A stretch of DNA of 64,000 bases, from positions 1,156,179-1,220,178 of the forward strand of contig CP126121.1 in assembly GCA_030123625.1 (NCBI GenBank). The letters are read 5' to 3'. Positions 44,357 through 52,738 of this stretch are shown here, in pieces (position 1 is the stretch's first letter; every line of letters begins with the position of its first letter). The position numbers were made by a program, and so were the translations under genes. Origin of the DNA: Nitrospira sp. GTDB taxonomy: Bacteria; Nitrospirota; Nitrospiria; Nitrospirales; Nitrospiraceae. Below the pieces are notes generated by a model. The model did no database searches, was not told where the DNA came from, and worked only from the letters and a program-made list of their open reading frames with translations.

Positions 44357-44385
44357 CCTTAACCTCAAATCTCAACCTTAACCTT
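44357..44385 (+). repeat. Intergenic CCTTAACCTT motif downstream of sucB
   Basis: The intergenic stretch between sucB and lpd reads CCTTAACCTCAAATC and then TCAACCTTAACCTT, ending one base before the sucB stop codon. It shares the motif with 7412-7434 and 15165-15178. In the 7.3-kb site the motif is part of a large inverted repeat; here only direct copies are seen. Confidence 0.45.
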
Positions 44386-44386
44386 C

Positions 44387-45637
44387 TTAAATCTCCAAGA
44401 GGATGCGAGCCGGTTCTTCAATACAGGCCTTGATGTGTTTGAGAAACGTCACCGCCTCGCGGCCGTCCACGATCCGGTGATCATACGTGAGGGCGACGTA
44501 CATCATGGGCCGGAGCACGATCTGCCCGTCCCGACCCACGGGTCGGTCCTGAATCACATGAAGCCCCAGAATGCCGCTCTGAGGCGGATTGATGATCGGG
44601 GTCGAGAGCAGCGAGCCGTACACTCCGCCGTTCGAAATGGTGAAGGTGCCCCCCTGCAGCTCCTCCAGGGTGAGCCGATTGGCCTGCGCGCGCCGAGCGA
44701 AATCGGCGATAGCGGTCTCGATTTCGGCAAAGCTCAGGCGCTCGGCGTTTTTCAACACCGGCACAACAAGGCCGCGCCCGCTTCCGATCGCGATCGCGAT
44801 ATCGTAATAGTGACGATAGAAGATTTCCGTGCCTCGGATCTCGGCGTTCAGCTCCGGAATCAGCTTGAGCGCCTCGATCACTGCTTTGACGAAGAAGGAC
44901 ATCAGGCCGAGCTTCACCGCGTAACGCTGCCGGAAGCTTTCTTGCAGGTCTTGTCTCAACGCCGTCACTGCCGTCATGTCGATCTCATTGAACGTCGTAA
45001 GCAGGGCGGCAGTCTGTTGAGCCTGTACAAGCCGCTCGGCGACGCGGCGCCGGAGCAGGCTCATCGGTACCGCTTCTTCGTCGCGGCTGCCCATCGGCTG
45101 ACGCGGCGCGGATCCAGGCGGCGCAGCCTCCTCTTCGGAAACCGTCTCGACCGCAGAGGCGGGTTCCGCTTGGGACGGACGCTCTTCCAGCCGGCGGAGG
45201 ACGTCTTCCTTGAGCATTCTGCCGCCGGGGCCTGTCGGCATCGGCTCCTCGACGCCAAGCCGGTGTTCGCTCAAAAGCCGGCGCGCGGACGGCATCACTC
45301 TCGCCGGGTCGGGCGTCGAGCCCGGCAGTGGCTTGGAAGCCGGTGTCTTCGGGGGTGCCTTGCCGGAAACCGAAGGGGCTCCCGTATCGTTCTGAACCGC
45401 TGCCTCATCCAAGTACGCGATCACTTCGCCGACCTGTGCCATGTCGCCCTTCTTCTTGAGAACCTTGACAAGAACGCCCGACACGGGTGCGGGCAAGTCG
45501 AGTGAGGTCTTCTCCGTCTCGAGCGAGACGATCGGCTCATCTTGGCGAACGGTCTCACCCGGCGATTTGAGCCACTCGTCGATCTGGACCTCCGTAATTG
45601 ACTCCCCGATCGTCGGAATTTTCAGCTCAATGGACAT
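44387..45637 (-). CDS. sucB: Dihydrolipoamide succinyltransferase (E2)
   Basis: 416 residues starting MSIELKIPTIGESITEVQID. The lipoyl domain carries the modified Lys in SLETEKTSLDLP (about residue 42); a Pro/Ala linker, the E3-binding domain (VMPSARRLLSEHRLGVEE), another linker and the catalytic domain follow, with DHRIVDGREAV holding the active His and Asp. The ATG at 45637 overlaps the stop of a duplicated chimeric frame by 11 bases, itself part of the repeated sucA/sucB junction. Confidence 0.95.
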   Translation of the reverse strand: MSIELKIPTIGESITEVQIDEWLKSPGETVRQDEPIVSLETEKTSLDLPAPVSGVLVKVLKKKGDMAQVGEVIAYLDEAAVQNDTGAPSVSGKAPPKTPASKPLPGSTPDPARVMPSARRLLSEHRLGVEEPMPTGPGGRMLKEDVLRRLEERPSQAEPASAVETVSEEEAAPPGSAPRQPMGSRDEEAVPMSLLRRRVAERLVQAQQTAALLTTFNEIDMTAVTALRQDLQESFRQRYAVKLGLMSFFVKAVIEALKLIPELNAEIRGTEIFYRHYYDIAIAIGSGRGLVVPVLKNAERLSFAEIETAIADFARRAQANRLTLEELQGGTFTISNGGVYGSLLSTPIINPPQSGILGLHVIQDRPVGRDGQIVLRPMMYVALTYDHRIVDGREAVTFLKHIKACIEEPARILLEI

Positions 45638-45782
45638 CGAAGGCCGCCTTGAGCAGCTTCTGCTGCTCGATCTTGTGAAGATCATGCCATTTGGTCTCTA
45701 GACTGGCCGAGGTCGGCCGGCAGACCGTCTGGACCTTTGTAATTAACTCCCCGATCGTCGAAATTTTCAGCTCAATGGACAT
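45627..45782 (-). CDS. Chimeric SucB-start/SucA-end mini-frame 2
   Basis: A 51-residue frame starting MSIELKISTIGELITKVQT (copy of the sucB start) that continues into a copy of the sucA end (HDLHKIEQQKLLKAAFDVH). It results from a 145-bp tandem duplication of the sucA/sucB junction. Its stop overlaps the sucB start by 11 bases, just as the sucA stop overlaps mini-frame 1. It may be translated as part of the coupled chain; a function for the peptide itself is unlikely. Confidence 0.5.
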   Translation of the reverse strand: MSIELKISTIGELITKVQTVCRPTSASLETKWHDLHKIEQQKLLKAAFDVH

Positions 45783-45927
45783 CGAAGGCCGCCTTGAGCA
45801 GCTTCTGCTGCTCGATCTTGTGGAGATCATGCCATTTGGTCTCTAGACTGGCCGAGGTCGGCCGGCAGACCGTCTGGACCTTTGTAATTAACTCCCCGAT
45901 CGTCGGAATTTTCAGCTCAATGGACAT
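45637..45927 (-). repeat. 145-bp tandem duplication of the sucA/sucB junction
   Basis: The SucB start codon and its context recur at 45927, 45782 and 45637, exactly 145 bp apart; the SucA C-terminal codons and stop recur at 45917, 45772 and 45627. Copies differ by a few bases (for example KIPTIGE against KISTIGE), so duplication is not brand new. Because 145 is not a multiple of three but sucA and sucB are in different frames, each copy starts in the sucB frame and ends at a sucA stop, preserving the 11-base overlaps. Confidence 0.9.
45772..45927 (-). CDS. Chimeric SucB-start/SucA-end mini-frame 1
   Basis: 51 residues starting MSIELKIPTIGELITKVQT and ending LLKAAFDVH. It begins 11 bases inside the sucA stop region (45917) and ends overlapping mini-frame 2 by 11 bases. 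Identical logic to mini-frame 2. Ribosomes ending sucA would have to pass through both mini-frames to reach sucB, if coupling is by reinitiation. Confidence 0.5.
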   Translation of the reverse strand: MSIELKIPTIGELITKVQTVCRPTSASLETKWHDLHKIEQQKLLKAAFDVH

Positions 45928-48916
45928 CGAAGGCCGCCTTGAGCAGCTTCTGCTGCTCGATCTTGTGGAGATCATGCCATCCGGTCGCGGGGCTGGCAGA
46001 GGCCGGCCGGCAGACCGCCGAGAAGGGCCAGGTGCCCATCAGTCTGTCGCCGAATCGCGCAAACAAATACCGCCATGCTCCCATGTTCGCAGGTTCTTCC
46101 TGCACCCAAACCACCGACGCCTTCGGCGGATAGGACGTCAGGCACTGACGCAATTCCTCATCATGCAGAGGATAGAGCTGCTCCAATCTCAGGATCGCGA
46201 CGTCGTCGCGCTTGAGCTCATCCCGCGACCCCACCAGGTCATAATAGACTTTCCCGCTGCAGAGCAGAACGCGCTCGATCCGCTCCGGCTTGGTCGTCCG
46301 GTCGAAGAGGATTCGACGGAAACGGCCTTGTTCGAGGTCTTCGAGTGTCGAGATGGCTTGCGGGTGGCGAAGCAGGCTCTTGGGCGTCATTATAACCAGG
46401 GGTTTTCGCCATCGACGCAACACCTGGCGCCTGAGCACATGGAAGTATTGGGCCGGTGTCGTCGGGTTCACGACTTGGATATTGTCGTTGACGGCAAGCT
46501 CCAGGAAACGCTCCAGGCGCGCGCTCGAATGTTCCGGCCCCTGCCCTTCGAACCCATGAGGAAGAAGAAGCACGAGTCCACTCAGTCGGCGCCATTTCTC
46601 TTCGGCGCTGACAAGGAACTGGTCGATGATGACCTGGGCCGCATTGACGAAGTCTCCGAATTGGGCTTCCCAAAGGACCAGTCCGTCGGGACAGTCCAAG
46701 CTGTACCCGTACTCGAAACCCAACACGCCCGCCTCAGAAAGAGGACTGTTGTACATCTCCACCGACGCCTGATCCGGCGCGAGATGCTGAAGCGGCACAT
46801 ACATTCGCCCATCCCCGGTATCGTGCAGGATGGCGTGCCGCTGGCTAAACGTTCCACGAGGCGTGTCCTGACCCGATAAGCGAACCGGGTGCCCCTCCGC
46901 GGCCAGCGTGGCGAAAGCCAACGCCTCGCCGGTAGACCAGTCAAGAGGGCGCGCGCCGGCTGCCATTTCGCGCCGGCGGTGCAGCCACTGGGTGATCTTT
47001 GCATGTGGATGAAACCCCTCAGGCAAGCGGGCAAGCGTTTCCATCAGCGCGACGAGCCGACCCCGTTCGACTCCGGTGCCGACCTCTTCGGCATCTCCGT
47101 CGAGCCCTCCATAGTACCCGGCCCATGTCCCGGTCGACTTCTCTCGTAGCGGAATGTAGGCATGGCTTCGCGCCTCGGTGAGATCCCGCTCCAGCTCCCG
47201 CCGCCGCTCCATCGCAATCCGATCCGCCTCATCGCGATCCACCTCGCCGAGGCGCAAGAGATGGCCAAGATAATATTCGCGGATGGGCCGGCGTTTATCG
47301 ATGACTCCATACATGAGCGGCTGTGTAAAGCTGGGCTCGTCTCCTTCGTTGTGGCCGCGCCGACGAAAACAGTACATGTCTATCACGACGTCACTGTGAA
47401 AGGTCCGCCGAAAATCCATCGCGAGCCGCACGACGCGGGCGACGGCCTCGGGATCCTCCCCGTTGACGTGGAAAATCGGGATCTGAAGCATCTTGGCCAC
47501 GTCCGTCGCATAGAGCGATGACCGCGCCTCTTCCGGCGACGTCGTGAAGCCGATCTGGTTGTTGACCACGACATGCAGCGTCCCGCCCGTGCGGTACCCC
47601 TCAAGCCGGCTCAGATTGAGCGCCTCCTGCACGACACCCTCTCCGGCGAAGGACGCATCTCCATGGATGAGAAGCGCCATGCGGCGCGATCGAGTTCGAT
47701 CGCCGGCCCGGTCTTGCTTCGCGCGCGTGCGTCCAAGCGCGACCGAATTGACGAATTCCAGGTGGCTTGGGTTGAAGCAGAGGGACAAGTGCACCGTTCG
47801 TCCTGATGCCGTGACCCAGTCCGTGCTGTGGCCTAGGTGATACTTGACGTCGCCACGCCCCTCCCGGAGAGGGTCGATCACATTCTCGAATTCATGGAAA
47901 ATCTCGCGCGGCCGCTTCCCGACGATATTTGCCAGGACGTTGAGCCTGCCCCGGTGGGCCATTGCCAATACGATCTCTTCCACACCGTGCTCGCCGGCGG
48001 TTTCGATCGCCAGGTCGAGCAGCGGGATCAAGCTTTCCGCCCCCTCGAGTGAGAAGCTCTTGGCGCCGGGATACTTCTGCTGAATGAATTCTTCGAAGAT
48101 GACTGCGTCGGTCAGCCGCGTGAGGATACGGAGCTGCTCCCGTCGTGTGAGGCCGGCATGGTTGTCCGGCTTCTCCATCCGCTCTCGAACCCACGCTCGC
48201 CGCTCCGGGTCGTCGATATGCATGAACTGCGAGCCGATCGATCCGCAATAGGCGGCCCTTAGGCGGTCCAGAATCTCACGCAGGGTCAGGAAATCCGCCC
48301 CCGCAATTCCATGCGTGGAGAATCGCCCTTCCAAGTCGTTCGCTGTGAATCCATGGAACGCAGGATCCAGCTCGGGATGGACCGCGCGTGACATCTCCAA
48401 CGGATCAATGGCGGCGGCCATGTGCCCGCGGATGAGGTACGCCTGCACGAGCTGGGAAACACGATCTTGTTGCCCGATGATGGTGTCTCGTTCGAGTCGA
48501 CCGATGCCTGTCTCGTCATGATCTCGGGCAAGGAGCGCGTCCTGCTGGAGAGGAGCCTGTCTTGTCAGGTTCGAGACGAGAGGATGCAATGACGCCTGGG
48601 GTGGGTGGGTGAGACCGGCAATGCGTGCGTCCTTCGGGAAAGGAGCCTGTCTCAGAAGGCTCGGGGCGGGAGAGTGCAATGGCGCCGGGGGTGAATTGGT
48701 GGAATCAACACGATCGCGTTCTGGGTCGAAGAAGGATTTCGGCGGACGAGAGGGGCCGCGCCGCCGAGCCATGAGATGATCGCCATCGTTCTCCACATCC
48801 TTAAAATAGTCCCGCCAAGCCGGCGAGACGGAGGCAGGGTCCCGCAGGAACTCCCGATACAGATCCTCCACGAACGAGAGGTTGGCGGGAAGAGGTAGTG
48901 AAATTCGCTGGTCCAT
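45917..48916 (-). CDS. sucA: 2-oxoglutarate dehydrogenase E1 component
   Basis: About 999 residues. The N-terminal E2-binding segment (NLSFVEDLYREFLRDPASVS) is typical, followed by an unusual Pro-rich linker (about residues 75-130) containing two related units: LLRQAPFPKDARIAGLTH and LTRQAPLQQDALLARDH. The E1 core has the thiamine-binding GDASFAGEGVVQEALNLSRL and NNQIGFTTSPEEARSS, then the transketolase-like part. The C-terminus ends HDLHKIEQQKLLKAAFDVH. An ATG at 48916 is preferred over a TTG at 48937 on family grounds; neither has a strong site. First gene of sucA-sucB-lpd. Confidence 0.94.
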   Translation of the reverse strand: MDQRISLPLPANLSFVEDLYREFLRDPASVSPAWRDYFKDVENDGDHLMARRRGPSRPPKSFFDPERDRVDSTNSPPAPLHSPAPSLLRQAPFPKDARIAGLTHPPQASLHPLVSNLTRQAPLQQDALLARDHDETGIGRLERDTIIGQQDRVSQLVQAYLIRGHMAAAIDPLEMSRAVHPELDPAFHGFTANDLEGRFSTHGIAGADFLTLREILDRLRAAYCGSIGSQFMHIDDPERRAWVRERMEKPDNHAGLTRREQLRILTRLTDAVIFEEFIQQKYPGAKSFSLEGAESLIPLLDLAIETAGEHGVEEIVLAMAHRGRLNVLANIVGKRPREIFHEFENVIDPLREGRGDVKYHLGHSTDWVTASGRTVHLSLCFNPSHLEFVNSVALGRTRAKQDRAGDRTRSRRMALLIHGDASFAGEGVVQEALNLSRLEGYRTGGTLHVVVNNQIGFTTSPEEARSSLYATDVAKMLQIPIFHVNGEDPEAVARVVRLAMDFRRTFHSDVVIDMYCFRRRGHNEGDEPSFTQPLMYGVIDKRRPIREYYLGHLLRLGEVDRDEADRIAMERRRELERDLTEARSHAYIPLREKSTGTWAGYYGGLDGDAEEVGTGVERGRLVALMETLARLPEGFHPHAKITQWLHRRREMAAGARPLDWSTGEALAFATLAAEGHPVRLSGQDTPRGTFSQRHAILHDTGDGRMYVPLQHLAPDQASVEMYNSPLSEAGVLGFEYGYSLDCPDGLVLWEAQFGDFVNAAQVIIDQFLVSAEEKWRRLSGLVLLLPHGFEGQGPEHSSARLERFLELAVNDNIQVVNPTTPAQYFHVLRRQVLRRWRKPLVIMTPKSLLRHPQAISTLEDLEQGRFRRILFDRTTKPERIERVLLCSGKVYYDLVGSRDELKRDDVAILRLEQLYPLHDEELRQCLTSYPPKASVVWVQEEPANMGAWRYLFARFGDRLMGTWPFSAVCRPASASPATGWHDLHKIEQQKLLKAAFDVH

Positions 48917-48991
48917 AGGCACGTGAAATTCGTGCAACTCGGCCGTGCTTCTTCTCCATTATACTTACATCAGTCCAGCATGAAAGCGCCC

Positions 48992-49666
48992 CTACTTCTT
49001 GTCTTCGGACCGCCCGGACGATTCGACCTTACTCTTGAGCGCGGTCAGCCGATTGTCCAGATCGGTATGGAGCTCGCCGAGATGGCGTGAAAAGTCTTCC
49101 GCCATGCCTTTCAATGCTCCTTTCACTCCTTCGGATACGCGTTGCGACCGTTCTTTCATCTCCTGGCCTTTGTGCTGTATCTCCTCCAGCTTCCCTGCAA
49201 TTTGGGTTCTGGCGTCCGCGGCTTTTGCGGTGAATTCCGCCTTGGCCTCCTCGGCCCGACGCCGGAAATCAGCCGACGCCTCGCCCGCCTTGTCTCTCAA
49301 TGATCCGACCGTATCCTGGAGCGACAGGGTGGCCTTTTCGATCTCTGCGTGAAGGTCGCCGGCCCGTTGTTTGAGTGTGTCGAAGGTGTCGGCGTGCGCG
49401 GCGCGTAATTCAGTGATGGAATCCGACACGGTTCTCGCGAGTGTCTCGGCACCCGTCTTGATTGTGGCGGGTGCTTCCCGAGCCGCGGCCGATGCGGCTG
49501 ACGACACCCATTGAACCGCCCCTCGAAACTTGTCGATCGATTGGTCCACTTTGTCGAATTCGTCGCGCGCCTCCATCCCCAATAGGTGGGCCTGAAGCCT
49601 TAGCTCATCCCGCTTCTGTTCTAAGGAGCCCAGCCATTTCTTGATATCGTCAACGGTCAACGCCAT
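48992..49666 (-). CDS. Coiled-coil protein, apolipoprotein-like helices
   Basis: 224 residues, almost entirely amphipathic helix with 11-residue style repeats rich in Ala, Glu and Lys (LRDKAGEASADFRRRAEEAK, then AEFTAKAADARTQIAGKLEE). No signal peptide or membrane segment is present. AAAGGAG precedes the ATG at 49666. It resembles apolipoprotein- or LEA-like proteins that associate with membranes or stress granules. Specific role unknown. Confidence 0.65.
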   Translation of the reverse strand: MALTVDDIKKWLGSLEQKRDELRLQAHLLGMEARDEFDKVDQSIDKFRGAVQWVSSAASAAAREAPATIKTGAETLARTVSDSITELRAAHADTFDTLKQRAGDLHAEIEKATLSLQDTVGSLRDKAGEASADFRRRAEEAKAEFTAKAADARTQIAGKLEEIQHKGQEMKERSQRVSEGVKGALKGMAEDFSRHLGELHTDLDNRLTALKSKVESSGRSEDKK

Positions 49667-49809
49667 GTTGTGTCTCCTTTGTAACGCGTCCCATTCACGG
49701 AAAGAAGACTACCACTGTAACGGGTCGAAAATATACGTGTTCAGTACGCTGTAGTGATCCGATCCGGATTGAACAGAGAGAGCCGTGATCCGCTTGTCTC
49801 AGCGGCCCT

Positions 49810-49953
49810 TCATCGACCCTGCGTCAAACTGAGCATATAATTGGTCAGATCATGCAGTTCCCTCTCGGTCAGAGGGAAACTCGGCCGCGATCCAAGCTTC
49901 TTCAAGATTATCGATACGACGAAGCCGGTTGCGCCGATCAATGCGGTCTTCAT
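49810..49953 (-). CDS. Small protein with a TM-like start and cytochrome-c-like tail
   Basis: 47 residues: MKTALIGATGFVVSIILKKL, a short link, then LTERELHDLTNYMLSLTQ. The second part resembles the C-terminal helix of small c-type cytochromes, but no CxxCH is present. AGGAG lies 7 bases before the ATG, so expression is likely. It begins 14 bases after the aldo/keto reductase stop and is probably in the same operon. No confident function. Confidence 0.5.
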   Translation of the reverse strand: MKTALIGATGFVVSIILKKLGSRPSFPLTERELHDLTNYMLSLTQGR

Positions 49954-49967
49954 GATGGAACTCCTGC

Positions 49968-50906
49968 TTAAGAGCCGGGGGTCTGAGCCGACTGCGACAA
50001 GATCGCATCGATCTCAGCAAGCTCTGTGTCGGTCAATCGCCAGCCGGCGGCGGTCGCATTGGTTTTGACTTGTTCGGGCGAGGTCGCCCCGGCAATGATC
50101 GAGGCGACGGTCGGGCGTGAAGCCAACCATGAGACGGCAAGTTCTACCAGCGTATGTCCTCGCGAAGTCGCAAAATCGAGGAGCGATTCCACCAGAAGAA
50201 GGTTCGCCTCCGTAAACGGTTCCGTGCCGAATCGGGACTGCAGACGACTTCCTTGGGGAGGAGGCTGACCATGTCGATACTTGCCCGTCAGCAGGCCGCT
50301 CGCCAGCGGAAAATAGGGGATGAAGCCCAGGCCCGCGCGCCTGCATTCGTCCAGAACGTCACGCTCCGGGTCCCGCTGCAGGAGACTGTACTCGTTTTGC
50401 ACGCTGACGAACCGCGCCGCGCCCGGCCGCGCGACTTCCCTCGCCGCGCGAAGCTCGCTTGCGGAAAAATTGGAGCAGCCGATCTCCCGTACCTTGCCGG
50501 CCCGCACGAGCTCATCAAGGGCGCTCAGGGTGTCCGCAATCGGTGTGGTCGGATCGGGCTGATGCAGTTGGTAGAGATCGATGCAGTCGGTCCCTAGACG
50601 GCGCAAGCTGTCCTCGGCCGCCTGACGAACATAGGCCGGCTTCGCGCCGCGCCGCTGCTCGTCCACCTCCATGCCGAATTTCGTGGCCACGACGACGCCG
50701 GCGCGGCGCCGTCCCAGCGCGCGGCCGAGAAATTCCTCGCTTCTGGTTTTTCCATAGATGTCGGCCGTATCGAAGAACGTGATGCCTGCATCGAGCGCGG
50801 CGTGCACCGTCGCGGCGGTGCGTTCGGCATCCAGGCGCTTCCCAAAATTATTGCAGCCCAAGCCCACGACCGACACACTGAGCGATCCGATTCGTCGTAT
50901 CTCCAT
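49968..50906 (-). CDS. Aldo/keto reductase
   Basis: 312 residues, a TIM-barrel oxidoreductase. Catalytic residues are in GITFFDTADIYGKTRSEEF (Asp and Tyr), VVVATKFG (Lys) and LYQLHQPDP (His). The NADPH-binding end reads ASIIAGATSPEQVKTNATAA. The group is close to the YhdN/YccK-type reductases. The start MEIRRIGSLSVSVVGLGCNN follows AAAGAGGA. Substrate unknown. Confidence 0.9.
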   Translation of the reverse strand: MEIRRIGSLSVSVVGLGCNNFGKRLDAERTAATVHAALDAGITFFDTADIYGKTRSEEFLGRALGRRRAGVVVATKFGMEVDEQRRGAKPAYVRQAAEDSLRRLGTDCIDLYQLHQPDPTTPIADTLSALDELVRAGKVREIGCSNFSASELRAAREVARPGAARFVSVQNEYSLLQRDPERDVLDECRRAGLGFIPYFPLASGLLTGKYRHGQPPPQGSRLQSRFGTEPFTEANLLLVESLLDFATSRGHTLVELAVSWLASRPTVASIIAGATSPEQVKTNATAAGWRLTDTELAEIDAILSQSAQTPGS

Positions 50907-51448
50907 GTTGAGTCCTCTTTCAGGCTATGAAGCACGTGGCGCTGTCGAGAGGTCGCATGGCCGTCGCGCTCTCCTTCACATCCACGTATCCTTGCCGATG
51001 TCGATTCGGGAAGAATGCGCGCCTGATTGCCCACGACGGCCTTGGCCCGCAGCGAGTTCAGGATTGCCCGGCGAGAGAGCTTTCTGCCGGGATTTTCCTC
51101 CCTTTCGAAATCATCCGGCTGCACGCTCGATCAGTGTCGCTACCCTGAGATGTTTTTGAGTAAGTCGCCACGCAGACCCTGTCGCCTCTCGACATATTCC
51201 GGTGTCTTGTATGAGAGCCGGACCGATAATGATCCTGCCGACAAATCTCGTCGACCCGGTAATACCCTTGAACCGCTTCTCCTTCGCCCGGCAAGACTGT
51301 TCGGGCAAACGACTAAAGACGGCGTACGGGCCACGACATCGCGGAAAATGATCCGATGGACCCGAATGCCATCGCTTGGAGAGCAATCGATGGGGATGGC
51401 GACATAACGGCGTCGCTGGGATACCTGCACAATCCCGGAAGGGAACGC
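50907..51448. other. Gene-poor stretch with a dispersed repeat
   Basis: No recognisable protein is encoded. Frames on both strands are open by chance at this GC content. It holds copy 1 (51229-51319) of a dispersed repeat whose other copy lies at 54709-54800. Confidence 0.45.
51229..51319 (+). repeat. About 90-bp dispersed repeat, copy 1
   Basis: The first 60 bp match 54709-54768 with three mismatches; bases 51249-51288 are identical in both copies. A weaker match continues about 30 bp further. Both copies lie in gene-poor stretches, same orientation, 3480 bp apart. Both strands stay open in the copies, giving peptides around AKEKRFKGITGSTRF on the minus strand. It could be a small mobile or structural element, or the relic of a gene. 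Confidence 0.65.
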
Positions 51449-52108
51449 CTACAGCGACTCGACGGTTGCCGGCGTGAGGTCGCTCAAGGAATCGAGGACC
51501 AAAGCCGCGGCACCAAGTGCCTTTGGACTCGGTGGATACCGGCGATTCGGGATCGCAATGACGCGCATGCCGGCTGACACGGCGGAGAGGATCCCATTCT
51601 GCGAGTCTTCAACGGCCGCGCAGCGCGTGGGCTCGACGGCCAGCCGCCGCGCGGCCTCTCTATAGACATCCGGTTGCGGCTTACCGTGGCGTACCTCCTC
51701 GGAGGACACCGTGACGGCGAAGCAGGGCATCAGGCCGGCCAACTCCAGCACCAGGTCAATCACCGGCCGGTTTGAGGACGAGGCCACCCCAAGGGGCCAC
51801 CGCTCCGCCAATCGTTGTACGGTCTCGACGGCCCCCGGCAGCAGCGGCAATTTCCGGCGGTAGACATCCGCGACACGGTCGGCGACCTGCTGCGAGATCT
51901 CCTCAGGGGACTGTCGCAAGCCGATCTCGTCATGCATGTACCGGGACCATTCGCGTGAGTTCATGCCCATCATGTCGGTCTGGGCGTCGGCGTGCCATCT
52001 TCCCCCATTCTCTCGGGCATAGGATTCTCGAACCTCATCCCAGACCTGCTCCGAGTCGATGAGCACGCCGTCCAGGTCGAACACGAGCGCCTTGATCACG
52101 CGCGCCAT
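51449..52108 (-). CDS. HAD-superfamily sugar phosphatase / phosphoglucomutase-like
   Basis: 219 residues. HAD motif I is VFDLDGVLIDSEQVWDEVRE (nucleophile Asp), motif II GVASSSNR, motif III Lys in HGKPQPDVYREAA and motif IV VEDSQNGILSAVSAG. A C1 helical cap lies between residues 20 and 85. This is the beta-phosphoglucomutase / hexitol-phosphatase subgroup. GAGGAACTTGCG precedes the ATG at 52108. Either sugar-phosphate hydrolysis or mutase activity is possible. Confidence 0.88.
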   Translation of the reverse strand: MARVIKALVFDLDGVLIDSEQVWDEVRESYARENGGRWHADAQTDMMGMNSREWSRYMHDEIGLRQSPEEISQQVADRVADVYRRKLPLLPGAVETVQRLAERWPLGVASSSNRPVIDLVLELAGLMPCFAVTVSSEEVRHGKPQPDVYREAARRLAVEPTRCAAVEDSQNGILSAVSAGMRVIAIPNRRYPPSPKALGAAALVLDSLSDLTPATVESL

Positions 52109-52221
52109 CGCAAGTTCCTCGTCGGATTCATGCCCGCCTCAAGTCCGGCCCGGCATCGCCGGCCGCTTTTCTGTCCGACTCCCATGAATGTGCCCTGTCG
52201 AATAGCCCGACAGGCAAACGG

Positions 52222-52479
52222 TTACATCATGAGTTCATCGACATAACACCAGCGCCAATGCTCTCCCGGCTCGAACGACTGTATGATCGGATGGTGCGTC
52301 TTATGAAAGTGTTTCGTCGCATGAGTATTTTTGGATGAATCACAACACCCCACATGTCCGCAGGACAAGCACAGGCGAAGATGGACCCAGGTATCCCCGG
52401 TCTTCAAACAGTCTTCACAGCCTTCGGCGCTCGGCGTGACATCATGAATTTGATTCAAATGTGAGCACATGGTAGCCAT
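52222..52479 (-). CDS. UBP-type zinc finger protein
   Basis: 85 residues, a stand-alone zf-UBP domain. Zinc ligands are CSHLNQIHDV (N-terminal), CEDCLKTG, LRLCLSCGHVGCC and the His cluster HATKHFHKTHHP, then WRWCYVDE. GGAGG lies 7 bases before the ATG at 52479; a frame to 52584 lacks a site. In eukaryotes the domain binds ubiquitin tails; bacterial single-domain versions have no assigned function. Confidence 0.85.
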   Translation of the reverse strand: MATMCSHLNQIHDVTPSAEGCEDCLKTGDTWVHLRLCLSCGHVGCCDSSKNTHATKHFHKTHHPIIQSFEPGEHWRWCYVDELMM

Positions 52480-52738
52480 ATGTGCACCTCCTTTCTCTCG
52501 CATGCGGAAGCACCTTTCGTCGTGCCCCATAGGTACACCCATCATTCTCGATCGCAGTCGCGCCGGTTTTTGCCTAAGAGCCATCTTGCGCTCGGTTCAG
52601 GCTCAGATCAACCCTGAAGACGGACACAAAACAATCAACGATTCTCTCGGTTGTCGGGACGGCGTTCCGTTCATGTTCCCGGAGATGGTATAAGAAAATC
52701 TCCGCCGTTTTTCCGATTCTCTCGACGGATCATCACGT

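Noticed and set aside
45637-45927. Mini-frames between sucA and sucB as functional small proteins
   Set aside because: They are exact chimeras of neighbouring gene ends made by tandem duplication. Translation may occur, but an independent function is not supported.
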